Shown: positions 27,302 through 36,233 of the stretch, piece by piece | Position numbering within the stretch: position 1 is the first letter of the stretch | Layout: each line of letters opens with the position of its first letter | Assembly: GCA_028289195.1 (NCBI GenBank) | Contig: JANQQR010000002.1 | Location: forward strand, 186,001-250,000 | Length of the DNA stretch: 64,000 nt | Source: Phycisphaerales bacterium | Lineage (GTDB): Bacteria; Planctomycetota; Phycisphaerae; Phycisphaerales; UBA1924 | Reading direction: 5' to 3' | Position numbers and translations under genes: made by a program | The notes under the pieces: generated by a model | Databases searched by the model: none | Seen by the model: the letters and a program-made list of their open reading frames with translations, nothing else | What the model was told of the DNA's origin: nothing

Positions 27302-28392
27302 GCCGCCGGCGCGAAGTCAGCCCGATCGGCGTGTCCTTGCTCGACTGCCTCAGTTGCGGGTTCGGCGCGATCATTCTGCTGTACGTCATCGTGAACGCCA
27401 GGGCCGCTGCGACGAGAAACGAGGTAATCACGGACCGCCGCGCGGAGGTCAACCGCCTCGAGTTCGAGGTGTTCAAAGGGGAGAAAGACCTGGCTCGAGT
27501 ACGCAACGCGCTCGACGAGGCCATCGAGGAAGCCGCGCGGACCGAGGGCCTCAGCAGGAGGCTGATCGAGGAGATCCGCGAGATCGAGGAACAGATCTCC
27601 GAGCGCCAGGAGCAGACCCTGGCGCAGCAGGAGCACGCGAACAAGCTCCGAGCCGATATCGATTCGGTAGAGGCAGAGCTGACGCGGCTCCGCGCGGCAG
27701 CGACGAGGGCCGAGCGCGAGGGCGAGAAACTCCGGGAATTCAAAGGATCCGGCGACCGTCACTATCTCACAGGCCTGAAGGTCGGCGGCCGGCGCGTGCT
27801 GATACTCGTGGACTGCTCGGCGAGCATGCTCGACCAGTCGATCGTGGGCATTCTCACCCGCCGGAACATGAGCGACGAGGAGAAGCAGAGCTCGGAAAAG
27901 TGGCGCCAGGCCGTGCGGACCGTCGACTGGCTCGCAACGCAACTGCCCTTCGGAACCGAGTTCCAGGTGGTCGGGTTCAACGAGACCGCGTTCACGCTCG
28001 CTCCCGGCGCGGGCGGCCGGTGGCTCGACGCATCGGTTCCCGAGGACCTGGCCCGCGCAGTGGCTGCGCTGGAGGAAGTCGTTCCGGAGGGCGGGACGAG
28101 CCTGCTCAACGCGTTCGCGGCGATCGACGAACTCCCCGAGGCGCCGGACAACATCATCCTCTTGACCGACGGCCTTCCGACCATGGGCGCCAGCGCGCCA
28201 CGGGCGTACAAGGTCTCGCCGAAGAGGCGCTACCGGCTCTTCAGGGACGCGATCAAACGCCTTCCGCCCGGCGTTCCCGTAAACGTGATTCTCTATCCGA
28301 TGGAGGGCGACCCGCGAGCCGCCAGCGCGTTCTGGCGCCTGGCGATCGACACGCGTGGGTCGTACTTCTGCCCCACAGGGGACTGGCCGTGA
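27298..28392 (+). CDS. Membrane-anchored vWA protein 1
   Basis: A 364-aa protein from GTG 27298. One N-terminal membrane helix holds the motif LLDCLSCGFGAIILLYVIV (about 14-33). A long coiled coil (about 40-148) and a von Willebrand A domain follow. The MIDAS is DCSAS (172-176), with a later LLTDGLPT; both are consistent with metal-dependent ligand binding. The topology is probably N-in with a periplasmic coiled coil and vWA domain. It is paralogous to the next gene's product. The single helix plus periplasmic domain resembles ExbD/MotB in topology, so it may pair with the upstream MotA-like protein; this is inference. Confidence 0.88.
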   Translation: MSRRREVSPIGVSLLDCLSCGFGAIILLYVIVNARAAATRNEVITDRRAEVNRLEFEVFKGEKDLARVRNALDEAIEEAARTEGLSRRLIEEIREIEEQISERQEQTLAQQEHANKLRADIDSVEAELTRLRAAATRAEREGEKLREFKGSGDRHYLTGLKVGGRRVLILVDCSASMLDQSIVGILTRRNMSDEEKQSSEKWRQAVRTVDWLATQLPFGTEFQVVGFNETAFTLAPGAGGRWLDASVPEDLARAVAALEEVVPEGGTSLLNAFAAIDELPEAPDNIILLTDGLPTMGASAPRAYKVSPKRRYRLFRDAIKRLPPGVPVNVILYPMEGDPRAASAFWRLAIDTRGSYFCPTGDWP

Positions 28393-29381
28393 GGAAGCGC
28401 CGTCGCCGAGACTTGAGCGTGTTCAGCATGTCGGTGCTCGACTGCATCTGCTGCGGCTTCGGCGCGGTCATCCTGCTCTTCGTCCTCTCCAAGGTCGCCG
28501 AGCCCATGATCCTCGAGCAAGCCGCAGAGGACCTCACCGGGCTGGTCGCAGAACTCGAGGAACAGATCTTTGAGATCCGCGGGCAAGTCACGGTGCTCGA
28601 CAGGGAACTGCGGGGCAAGCGGGAGCAGATCTCGATTACCAAGGAGCGCATCGCGGAACTCCAGGGCGATCTCTCGGCGTTGCGCGGCCAGTTCGTGGCG
28701 ACAGAGGGAGAGTCGCAGATCCAGACCGAGACCGAGGGCCGACTCGCCGCAGCGATCCAGGAACTCACCGACGAGATGCGTCGCCTGCTCGCCGGCAGCC
28801 CGCGACGACGAGACGACACCGTCGGGGGCATCCCCGTCGACAGCGAGTACATCATCTTCATCATCGACACGTCCGGCAGCATGCAGCGGTACGCGTGGCC
28901 GCTCGTCCAACGCAAGATGCAGGAAACGCTCGAGCTGTACCCGCGCGTGCAGGGCATCCAGATCATGAACGACATGGGCTTCTACATGTTCCCGCAGTAC
29001 AGGGGACGGTGGATCCCCGACTCTCCCGCCCGCCGGCGCAGCATCCTCACCACACTCTCGACATGGACGCCGATCAGCAACAGCAGCCCCGTGGAGGGGG
29101 TCGACGCCGCGATCCGCACGTTCTTCGCGCCGGACAAGAAGATCAGCATCTACATCTTCGGCGACGACTTCAGCGGGATGATCGCCCAGCCGGTGATCGA
29201 CGAGATCGATCGGATGAACCGCGCCGACGAAGAGGGCAACCGCCGAGTCCGGATCCACGCTGTCGGCTTCCCGGTCATCGTTGATGAGCAGGAGAGCGGC
29301 ATGCGCTTCGCGACGCTGATGCGCGCACTGTGCGAGCGCAACGGCGGCACGTTCGTCGGGCTGAACGGGCTGAGGCCGTGA
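28389..29381 (+). CDS. Membrane-anchored vWA protein 2
   Basis: A 330-aa protein from GTG 28389, overlapping the previous stop (GTGA). It has the same plan as its neighbour: basic N-terminus, helix with VLDCICCGFGAVILLFVL (about 16-33), coiled coil (about 45-130), then a vWA domain with complete MIDAS DTSGS (160-164). The sequences are clearly paralogous in the helix motif but diverge in the vWA domain. It is the last gene of the operon; I see no clean terminator after it. Confidence 0.88.
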   Translation: MRKRRRRDLSVFSMSVLDCICCGFGAVILLFVLSKVAEPMILEQAAEDLTGLVAELEEQIFEIRGQVTVLDRELRGKREQISITKERIAELQGDLSALRGQFVATEGESQIQTETEGRLAAAIQELTDEMRRLLAGSPRRRDDTVGGIPVDSEYIIFIIDTSGSMQRYAWPLVQRKMQETLELYPRVQGIQIMNDMGFYMFPQYRGRWIPDSPARRRSILTTLSTWTPISNSSPVEGVDAAIRTFFAPDKKISIYIFGDDFSGMIAQPVIDEIDRMNRADEEGNRRVRIHAVGFPVIVDEQESGMRFATLMRALCERNGGTFVGLNGLRP

Positions 29382-29493
29382 TCGCGGTGAGAACGCCCGG
29401 CGGCGGTCCGGCCGGTGTGTCGTTCACCCGATGCTCACGCGCGCCGGTTGGGGACCGGCACCGGGTCCGGCGGAATGAACGGAACGGCGTCAG

Positions 29494-32130
29494 CTAATCG
29501 GCCGGGAGGAACACCCAGAGCGCTGGTCTCCCACAGTTGCAATGCACCGCCCGGCCGAGCAGCCCGAGCCCCGTTGCGCTCAGGTAGACCGTGGAACGGG
29601 CAACATCCCAGCACCCGCGCGCTGTGTGATTCTGCGGGCCCTCGAGGCGATTCTGCACGCTCGGGATCGGATGAAAGACCGTCTCGACAAGTGACGGGCG
29701 GCTACGCTCGCCGTCCTGGAGATCATCGAGGCGGTGCATGGTCTCTTCGACGACGCCGCGATCGAATCCCGCCGATACCAATCGTTGGTCGACATCGGCG
29801 ACGCCTGAGCGCGAGAAGGTCGGCAACACGAGCAGGCCAATGAACGACCAAATCGTAAACAGCAGGCTCAGCTCGACGACGCCCTGCGCACTGGCGAGTT
29901 CTTCGCCGCCGACGATCGCTGAAGCGACGCCGAGACCCACCCAGGTAAAGACGAGGGCGATGATCCGGCCCCGTCGCCAACCTCCGCTGGCGACGACGAT
30001 GTCGCGGCGAGCTCGAGCGACGGCGAACCCGTCCGCCCCGAGCGCATCACGCCAGCGGAGCGGCAGCACGCTCCGCCGCGCTCGCAGCACGCCGACGACG
30101 CCGCCCGTGAATCCTTCATCGTCACTCGAAAGGCACTCGGTCGGCAGGCGAGACGAGCCCTCGAAACTCGCGTCGGGAACCGGGCTCGTTCGGTGCAGCG
30201 GGGCAACCGTCCGCGCAAGCGGGGCCCGAAGCCACAGCAGGAAAACCGAGATCGCGATGCCAGTGCCAATGACACCGACGAGGCCGGCATTCGTCCCCGC
30301 GACCAGCAGGCAGATTCCGGTCAGGAACAGGATCGTGCTCTGTACGACGACGCCACGCGCGAGACCTCGAAGGAATGGCGCGAGTGGCGGGTGTTTGCGT
30401 CCGAATCGTCTCGGCAGCAGATAGCCGCCCAGAAGGTCGAAGGGCAAGTGAAGCCCTGCGTACGTGAGGATGAAGGCCACGAGCATGCCGAGCTGCCCGC
30501 CGAGCGATTCGCGGAAGAACTCCGCGGACCGCTCGGGCAAGCCGGTCGCGAGCGCGACACTCGCCGCTGTGACGATCGTTCCGACAGCAGAGATACCCAA
30601 CCAGAGGCGGGCCCGCCCGTACCCGGGCGTAGCCGGAGCGGGAATCGAATCAGGTCCGCCTGCGGAGTCCGCATCCTCGGCAGCGCGCTTGATGCCTCGG
30701 AGCATGCCGCCGAACACGATGTTGTGAAGAGGCAACACGGCGTACCAGTACAGAATGCCGATGAAACCCCGGGGCCTGAAGCGGGCCGTCATCGAAAGGC
30801 GAGTCGTCCGGGTGCCTGATTCAGGGTCTAGGCGGAATTCGAGAGTGGCCGTTCCGGGCAGTTTCATCTCCGCCAGGAGCATGAGCGAGCGGTCACGCTC
30901 GATCCCGATCACCCTCCAGAAATCGAGGGCCTCACCGTACTCGACCTGCTCGGGATGCCGGCGCCCGCGCCGTAGCCCGGGCCCGCCGACAAGGGTGTCC
31001 ATCAATCCGCGGATCCGCCACAGCACATCGCCGGCGTACCAACCATGCCCGCCGCCAATCCGGCACACCGCGCGAAAGACGCTCGTCGCCGGCGCCCTGA
31101 CGGCGATCGACCGAGCGTCTGTGAACACCGTTCCCCCGGCCCAGGACGGATCGCCGGGCACCGGGCCTGCCACCGACCATCTGGTCTCCACGTCGTTCAT
31201 GCGGGTCCGCCGCAGCGCAGTGCTGATCGCCTCACGCACGCCCATCGGTTCGTGCGGCATGAGGCGTCGCGTCAGATCGTTCGTGACCACCACCCGGTTG
31301 CGCAGACCTTCTGCGAGTGGCTTGGCGATCCTGTACGACACTGGCGTGACCAGGCTGATCCACCCCGAGCTGAGACGCGGGGTAAGCACGGGCAGGGGTA
31401 CGATGACCCGACGAGGCAACCCGAGTTCCTCCGCCATGATCACCATGAGTTCGCGGTAGGTCAGGATGTCGGACCCGCCGATCTCGAACGTCTTGCCCGA
31501 GGTCTCGGGAACCTCGAGACAATGAACCAGCCAGTGCAGGACGTCCGAGATCGCGATCGGCTGCGACTCCGTCTTGACCCACGAGGGCGTCACCATGAGC
31601 GGGAGTCGCTCGACGAGGTATCTCAGGATCTCGAACGAGGCCGAACCGGAACCGATGATCATCGCCGCGCGAAAGACGGTCACCGGAACACCCGTGGAGG
31701 CGAGCACCCGCTCAACCTCGCGCCTCGAAGCAAGGTGCTCGCTCAAGCCCTCTCCGAGTTCGCCGAGGCCCCCGAGATAGACGATCCGCCCGACGCCGGC
31801 CGACTCCGCGGCGTCGGCGAACACTCGGGCGAGAGCTCGGTCGTGCTCGGCGTACGCCGAGCCGCTGACCTGCATCGAGTGAACGAGGTAGTAGGCCGCA
31901 TCGCAGCCAGCAAGATGTCCGGCCAGACGCTCAGCGTCCGACAGGTCGTCCTCGACAACGCTCAAACGCGGGTCGTTACGCCATGGGCGGTCCGCGATCT
32001 TCCGGGGCTGCCTCACGACGCATCGGACGCTGAAGCCCGCATCCAGCAAGCTCTGCACAAGACGGCCGCCGACGTAGCCGGTCGCGCCGGTCACCGCGAT
32101 GAGGGAGCCTCGGCTCGGGCGGTCCGTCAT
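29494..32130 (-). CDS. NAD(P)-binding epimerase-like/DUF2867/membrane fusion protein
   Basis: An 878-aa three-part protein. Residues 8-300 are an atypical SDR/NmrA-like Rossmann domain (VTGATGYVGGRLVQSLL) that can bind NAD(P). Residues 320-480 match DUF2867 (DVLWRIRGLMDTLVGGPGLRRGRRHPEQV; ALDFWRVIGIERDR). Residues 510-850 form a membrane region with about six helices, which is not part of standard SDR-DUF2867 proteins (about 480-500 aa). The last part has DLQDGERSRPSLVETVFHPIPS. The first two domains are commonly fused; the third is unusual. No operon partner. Confidence 0.85.
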   Translation of the reverse strand: MTDRPSRGSLIAVTGATGYVGGRLVQSLLDAGFSVRCVVRQPRKIADRPWRNDPRLSVVEDDLSDAERLAGHLAGCDAAYYLVHSMQVSGSAYAEHDRALARVFADAAESAGVGRIVYLGGLGELGEGLSEHLASRREVERVLASTGVPVTVFRAAMIIGSGSASFEILRYLVERLPLMVTPSWVKTESQPIAISDVLHWLVHCLEVPETSGKTFEIGGSDILTYRELMVIMAEELGLPRRVIVPLPVLTPRLSSGWISLVTPVSYRIAKPLAEGLRNRVVVTNDLTRRLMPHEPMGVREAISTALRRTRMNDVETRWSVAGPVPGDPSWAGGTVFTDARSIAVRAPATSVFRAVCRIGGGHGWYAGDVLWRIRGLMDTLVGGPGLRRGRRHPEQVEYGEALDFWRVIGIERDRSLMLLAEMKLPGTATLEFRLDPESGTRTTRLSMTARFRPRGFIGILYWYAVLPLHNIVFGGMLRGIKRAAEDADSAGGPDSIPAPATPGYGRARLWLGISAVGTIVTAASVALATGLPERSAEFFRESLGGQLGMLVAFILTYAGLHLPFDLLGGYLLPRRFGRKHPPLAPFLRGLARGVVVQSTILFLTGICLLVAGTNAGLVGVIGTGIAISVFLLWLRAPLARTVAPLHRTSPVPDASFEGSSRLPTECLSSDDEGFTGGVVGVLRARRSVLPLRWRDALGADGFAVARARRDIVVASGGWRRGRIIALVFTWVGLGVASAIVGGEELASAQGVVELSLLFTIWSFIGLLVLPTFSRSGVADVDQRLVSAGFDRGVVEETMHRLDDLQDGERSRPSLVETVFHPIPSVQNRLEGPQNHTARGCWDVARSTVYLSATGLGLLGRAVHCNCGRPALWVFLPAD

Positions 32131-32142
32131 TCTGAAGCCAGA

Positions 32143-32400
32143 CTATCGGAAAGCGAGGAGTTGAAGTAGACCTCGACGTGGCACTACCTGGAAGCGGGGC
32201 ATCCACGGGAGCTTGACGCGGATCGACAGCCCGTTGCGCACCGCGAGTGTTTCAACGAATCCCGGAACCTGAGGAAGGGAGCGCGCCAGCTTCCTTGCGG
32301 TGAAGATGCTCGATAAACAGAGCGTCACCGCATCGCCCTCACCCGCGATGCTCGCAGGGCGGCCGTCGAACGAACCGTCGAGGCGGCCCGTGATCGTCAG
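32143..32400 (-). CDS. Small hypothetical protein (start uncertain)
   Basis: An open frame of 85 codons, from a possible CTG at 32400 overlapping the stop of the upstream 68-aa gene. GTG 32328 gives a 61-aa form. The upstream part reads LTITGRLDGSFDGRPASIAG and looks like real beta-hairpin protein sequence, which favours the longer form or a frameshifted join with the preceding gene. No family recognised. Confidence 0.4.
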   Translation of the reverse strand: MTITGRLDGSFDGRPASIAGEGDAVTLCLSSIFTARKLARSLPQVPGFVETLAVRNGLSIRVKLPWMPRFQVVPRRGLLQLLAFR

Positions 32401-32603
32401 TCCTTTCCCAGATCACGCGTCCGAACAGCGAGAGTGCCGTTGAGCAGCCACTCCGCTCGCTCTGCGTCCGGGCCCGTCCCGCTGGGGATCGCGATGCGCA
32501 TGTCCTGGAAGTCGTACGCGATCTCGGCGTTGCGCCCAGTCAGACGGTCGTAGAGACCGATCGCGAGATCCGGCCAGTTCTTGGTGTGAGTTGAGTTCGT
32601 CAT
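32397..32603 (-). CDS. 68-aa hypothetical protein
   Basis: A small soluble protein with the segment NWPDLAIGLYDRLTGRNAEI, then AERAEWLLNGTLAVRTRD. ATG 32603 is used; an earlier in-frame start at 32690 adds a Ser-rich leader without conserved look. The tryptophans and the amphipathic pattern suggest a genuine folded protein. It is followed directly by another small frame. Function unknown. Confidence 0.6.
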   Translation of the reverse strand: MTNSTHTKNWPDLAIGLYDRLTGRNAEIAYDFQDMRIAIPSGTGPDAERAEWLLNGTLAVRTRDLGKD

Positions 32604-32699
32604 GTTATGGGCTCCGGTCTGCAAAGGGGTGCTGCGTGAGGAAGAGACGCCGTGAGTTCGTGATCCTGCGAGAGGTGGATTCGAGATCACGCAAACCGG

Positions 32700-32713
32700 C
32701 GGTTTCGAAACCG
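32700..32713. promoter_or_regulatory. Perfect 14-bp palindrome in a divergent promoter region
   Basis: CGGTTTCGAAACCG, with a further AAACCGG just to its left, in the 250-bp region between the 68-aa gene (minus) and the SDR gene (plus). Such a site is the right shape for a dimeric repressor; no regulator is encoded next to it. Confidence 0.3.
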
Positions 32714-32853
32714 GAGCGGCCGGTCAGCTGGATTGTCTGCCCGTGATGGAGAGGCAATGCATCGAATCACCTCGATCCAGCGAACACGCGACCGGTCCAG
32801 GAACTTCGCAGCGAGTTCAAGAAGCGTCGGATGAGTGGAATGAGGATGGCACC

Positions 32854-33591
32854 ATGAGCGGTCACGACAAGCGGGGAGTGATCATCGGCGCCTCCGGAGG
32901 GATCGGTCTTCATCTCGTAGAGCAGCTTGCTGCCGAAGGCTGGCGACTGGTGCTCGCGGGGCGCACAGAAGAGTCGCTCAATGCTGCGGCTGAGATTGCG
33001 CCCGATGCCATCGAGGCGACGTCTGTGGTCGACGCCCGGGACATGCAGGCGGTCGCGGGCTTGCTCGATGCGCATCCGGAGACCACCGGGCTCGTCAACC
33101 TCGCCGGATCGATCCTGCTCAAGCCCGCCCACGCTACTTCTGCCGATGACTTCGCCGAGACGATGGACCTGAACGCGACGACGGCGTTCGCGGTGATCCG
33201 TGCCGCGGGCCGGACGATGCGCAAAGCGGGCGGGAGCGTCGTACTGATGTCGAGCTGCGCCGCGCGGGTCGGCCTCCCGAACCACGAAGCGATCAGCGCG
33301 GCGAAGGCGGCGGTCGAAGGCATGACCCGATCCGCAGCCGCGACCTACGCCAAAGCGGGGCTCCGATTCAACACGGTTGCCCCCGGCCTTACCGACACCC
33401 CCATGGCGTCGCCGCTGACCAGGAGCGAGGCGTCGCTCAAGGCGAGCGAGGCGAGGCACCCGCTCGGACGCATCGGCCAACCGGCGGAGATCGCGCGAGC
33501 GATCGCGTTCCTTCTCAGCCCAGAGAACGCGTGGATCACCGGACAGGTGATCGGCGTCGATGGCGGCTTGGCGCAGGTTCGATCCCGCTGA
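32854..33591 (+). CDS. SDR-family protein lacking the catalytic tyrosine
   Basis: A 245-aa classical short-chain dehydrogenase fold with intact cofactor motif GASGGIG (near residue 12), NLAG, and a C-terminal ITGQVIGVDGG. In the usual YxxxK site the sequence reads ISAAK, so the catalytic Tyr is replaced by Ile, while Lys and the upstream SS remain. ATG 32854 has TGAGGAT upstream; earlier in-frame ATGs lack support. It is the first of a plus-strand group with a nitroreductase and the exported aconitase X set, but with gaps over 130 bp. It may bind NAD(P) without normal catalysis. Confidence 0.88.
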   Translation: MSGHDKRGVIIGASGGIGLHLVEQLAAEGWRLVLAGRTEESLNAAAEIAPDAIEATSVVDARDMQAVAGLLDAHPETTGLVNLAGSILLKPAHATSADDFAETMDLNATTAFAVIRAAGRTMRKAGGSVVLMSSCAARVGLPNHEAISAAKAAVEGMTRSAAATYAKAGLRFNTVAPGLTDTPMASPLTRSEASLKASEARHPLGRIGQPAEIARAIAFLLSPENAWITGQVIGVDGGLAQVRSR

Positions 33592-33724
33592 GCGGTGACC
33601 GGACGCCACTCCTCGAGTCACCTCGCGCAGCCGCAGATTCGACACGCCCGTTCCGGGCTATATTGGTCGACCCGAAATCGACCGGGTCGTTCGCTGTCCA
33701 ACCCAATTCGAAAGAGCTTCATCG

Positions 33725-34303
33725 ATGGAAGTCGTTGTCCGACAATCGGCCATGCAGTTGCTGGCGACCCGGCGTTCGCCGAAGCTCCGCAGTCTCTCGG
33801 GGCCGCCTCCCTCAGCTGCGCAGATCGATCAAATGCTCACGATCGCGTCGCGCGTGCCCGACCACGGGAAGATTGTGCCGTGGCGGTTCATCATCATCGA
33901 GGGCACGCGGCGCGACGACCTCAACGAGGCGATCCGCGCGAGATTCCCCGCGGTGTTCCCCGACGCCGACCCCGAGAAGCGGACGGAATCCGGCCGGCGC
34001 ATGTCGTACGCCCCGCTCGTGATCGCTGTCGTCTCCTGCCCGTGTGAACACCCGAAAGTCCCCGAGTGGGAGCAACAGCTCTGCGCCGGCGCCGTCTGCA
34101 TGAACCTGCTCCACGCGGCAAGGGGCCTGGGCTTTGCCGGTCTCTGGCTCACCGAGTGGTACGCTCGCGACCCGGTTGTGCTCGGTGCTCTGGGTGTTCA
34201 GCAGTCCGAACAAGTGGCGGGCTTCCTCCACATCGGATCGGAGTCGCAGGCGCGTGAAGACCGGGCTCGGCCCGTGCTTGAGAACATCGTGTCTCGATAC
34301 TGA
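33725..34303 (+). CDS. Nitroreductase-family flavoprotein
   Basis: A 192-aa FMN-dependent oxidoreductase of the nitroreductase superfamily (YdjA/NfnB-like). It has RRSPK near the N-terminus for FMN binding, ASRVPDHGKIVPWRFIII, and GLGFAGLWLTEWYARDP followed by GFLHIG. Length matches the single-domain YdjA type. Cytoplasmic; the substrate is not predictable. Confidence 0.93.
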   Translation: MEVVVRQSAMQLLATRRSPKLRSLSGPPPSAAQIDQMLTIASRVPDHGKIVPWRFIIIEGTRRDDLNEAIRARFPAVFPDADPEKRTESGRRMSYAPLVIAVVSCPCEHPKVPEWEQQLCAGAVCMNLLHAARGLGFAGLWLTEWYARDPVVLGALGVQQSEQVAGFLHIGSESQAREDRARPVLENIVSRY

Positions 34304-34413
34304 ATCACTGCGAGCAGTTTCTTCAGCGTCGGACGATCGGTGGCCTTCGGGGGGCGTGTCCCTCGCGTTCTCCGCGAGCCTGCGAGGTTCTCATTTTTCC
34401 TCAAGGATGTCGG

Positions 34414-34442
34414 TTGCTTCTCGGTGCAATTACGGATATAAA
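34414..34442 (+). promoter_or_regulatory. Candidate sigma-70 promoter for the aconitase X set
   Basis: TTGCTT (34414-34419), a 17-bp spacer, and TATAAA (34437-34442), in an AT-rich patch that stands out from the GC-rich surroundings. The next start codon is ATG 34578, giving a leader of roughly 130 nt. Confidence 0.4.
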
Positions 34443-34577
34443 GATCCATATATCGGAGTTTGGATGTGTGCAGCAGTCGGGTCGCGGGACGATCGGGCAG
34501 ACTGGCTTCAATCGGATGGTCTGTCTGCGGCCCCACATAGTGGAACAAGCAGCCCAGCGGGCGATCGGAAGTCAATC

Positions 34578-36191
34578 ATGGACCGACGAGAGTTTGTGAG
34601 GACAGTGCCGCTCACAGTCCTGACCGGAGCGGCCGCGTCAGCGATACATGGCTCATCAGCACAGGCGGCTGCCCAGGGCGGGGGAGAGGCCGGATCGGCG
34701 GCCGGCACCGCGGGCGCTCCCGATCAGGTCGGCATCCACCATCTGCTGACAAAGGAGGCTGGCACGCCGGCCTACGTCGCGAACTGGCGCGAAACCGATA
34801 TGGATGGCTTGGGCCCGGACGGCAAGTACGTGCGGGGCTTTAGGTCGGCCGGCACCGGCTCGGCCCCGAAAAACACCGCGCATGATCCGTCCGCTGCGCC
34901 ACACCAGATGGAACTCACAAAGGAAGAGCAAGACATCCTGGATGGCAAGCAGGGCGAGGTGAAAGCCAAGCTCATGAAGACGATCGTGCGGCACGGAAAC
35001 CTGTTCGGCGCGACGAAGCTCGTCGATCTCGGCGGGAATCCGCATTCATCCACGTTTCTGGGGTCGCCCGCCCTGTCTCCCATTGTCGACGTCCTCAAGC
35101 AGTGCGCCGACGACGGGCTCAAGTCGTACGCGCCGTACACCATCAACCCCCGTCCCTTCGATCTCTACAACGTCGCGGAGACGCGCGAGGTCGAACTCAT
35201 GATGTTTGAGAGCCTGCCGCTGCAGACGGAACTCGACCATCTCCACGCGCGCCTCGGCGGACGTGGCATGCTGATCCGGAGCTGCATGTGCTACCTGCCG
35301 GAGGTCGGCAACGCCCCGGATCCCGGCACCTTCGTGGCGTGGGGTGAGTCTTCGGCGATCAACGCCGGCAACTCGATCCTCGGGATCAGAACCAACCGCA
35401 ATTCGATGGGCATGGAGTTGCTGTGCGCGCTGCTCGGGAAGGCGCCGTATTTCGGTCTCATGACCGACGAGGGGCGCATGGCCAAATGGCTGATCGATGT
35501 GCGCACATCGGCGGAGCCGGACTGGGGTGTGCTCGGCGGCGCAATCGGCGAGAAGTGCGTCGAGGATGTGCCTTACGTCATCGGGATCGACAAGTATCTG
35601 GACGGCGAGATCACGCCCCAGAATCTGCACAAGCTTAAGGCCATGGGGGCTGCGACGGCATCCAGTGGCGCTGTCGGCCTCTACCACGTCGAGAATCTGA
35701 CGCCAGAGGCTAAGGAGAAGGGCAGGCAACTGCTCGCGGAGGGCTACCAGACTTATGTCGTTGACGACAAGGAGATCGCCCGCGTGCGCGCGGCCTTCCC
35801 GAACCTCTGGCCCAAGGGCCAGAAGCCCACGGCGGCCAACATCGGCTGCCCGCACAACACGTACCACGAGATGGTGAGCTGGGGCACTCGCATCATCGAA
35901 GAGCTCGACAAGCGCGGCCTGGAGAAGGTCGCTCTGCAGACGCTCATGTTCCAATCGGCCGCGGTCCGCGACCACTTCCTTCATGAGAACCCAGAGATGT
36001 TCGGCAGACTGCACGCCGCCGGCGTGCGCTTCTCCAATACCTGCACCGTCTGCTACAGCGGGTTCAAGGGCTATGCGGCCGACCACTTCAGCGTGACGAA
36101 TTCCAACAAGACCCGCAAGTACTCCACCGCGCGGTACCTGTCGGATGACGACCTGATCGAGGTCATCATGACCGGCGAGATCCCCGCGTAG
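34578..36191 (+). CDS. Tat-exported aconitase X catalytic subunit (DUF521)
   Basis: A 537-aa protein with a twin-arginine signal (DRREFVRTVPLTVLTGAAAS), then an aconitase X large domain. Conserved blocks include GLKSYAPYTINPRPFD, a Cys-containing loop CMCYLPE, VDLGGNPHSSTF, IGCPHNTYHEM and CTVCYSGFKGY. The Cys residues are the expected FeS cluster ligands. Known bacterial AcnX enzymes dehydrate cis-3-hydroxy-L-proline; archaeal ones act on mevalonate 5-phosphate; both are cytoplasmic and about 400 aa. The signal, plus a longer N-terminal region, makes this form unusual and likely periplasmic. It is followed by its swivel subunit. Confidence 0.9.
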   Translation: MDRREFVRTVPLTVLTGAAASAIHGSSAQAAAQGGGEAGSAAGTAGAPDQVGIHHLLTKEAGTPAYVANWRETDMDGLGPDGKYVRGFRSAGTGSAPKNTAHDPSAAPHQMELTKEEQDILDGKQGEVKAKLMKTIVRHGNLFGATKLVDLGGNPHSSTFLGSPALSPIVDVLKQCADDGLKSYAPYTINPRPFDLYNVAETREVELMMFESLPLQTELDHLHARLGGRGMLIRSCMCYLPEVGNAPDPGTFVAWGESSAINAGNSILGIRTNRNSMGMELLCALLGKAPYFGLMTDEGRMAKWLIDVRTSAEPDWGVLGGAIGEKCVEDVPYVIGIDKYLDGEITPQNLHKLKAMGAATASSGAVGLYHVENLTPEAKEKGRQLLAEGYQTYVVDDKEIARVRAAFPNLWPKGQKPTAANIGCPHNTYHEMVSWGTRIIEELDKRGLEKVALQTLMFQSAAVRDHFLHENPEMFGRLHAAGVRFSNTCTVCYSGFKGYAADHFSVTNSNKTRKYSTARYLSDDDLIEVIMTGEIPA

Positions 36192-36233
36192 CGGCATTTC
36201 CCGACAACGATCCACTCTGCAAACGAAGACTGG

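Noticed and set aside
34578..36191. Classical aconitase assignment
   Set aside because: Lacks aconitase IRP/AcnA signatures; DUF521 blocks and the DUF126 partner define aconitase X.
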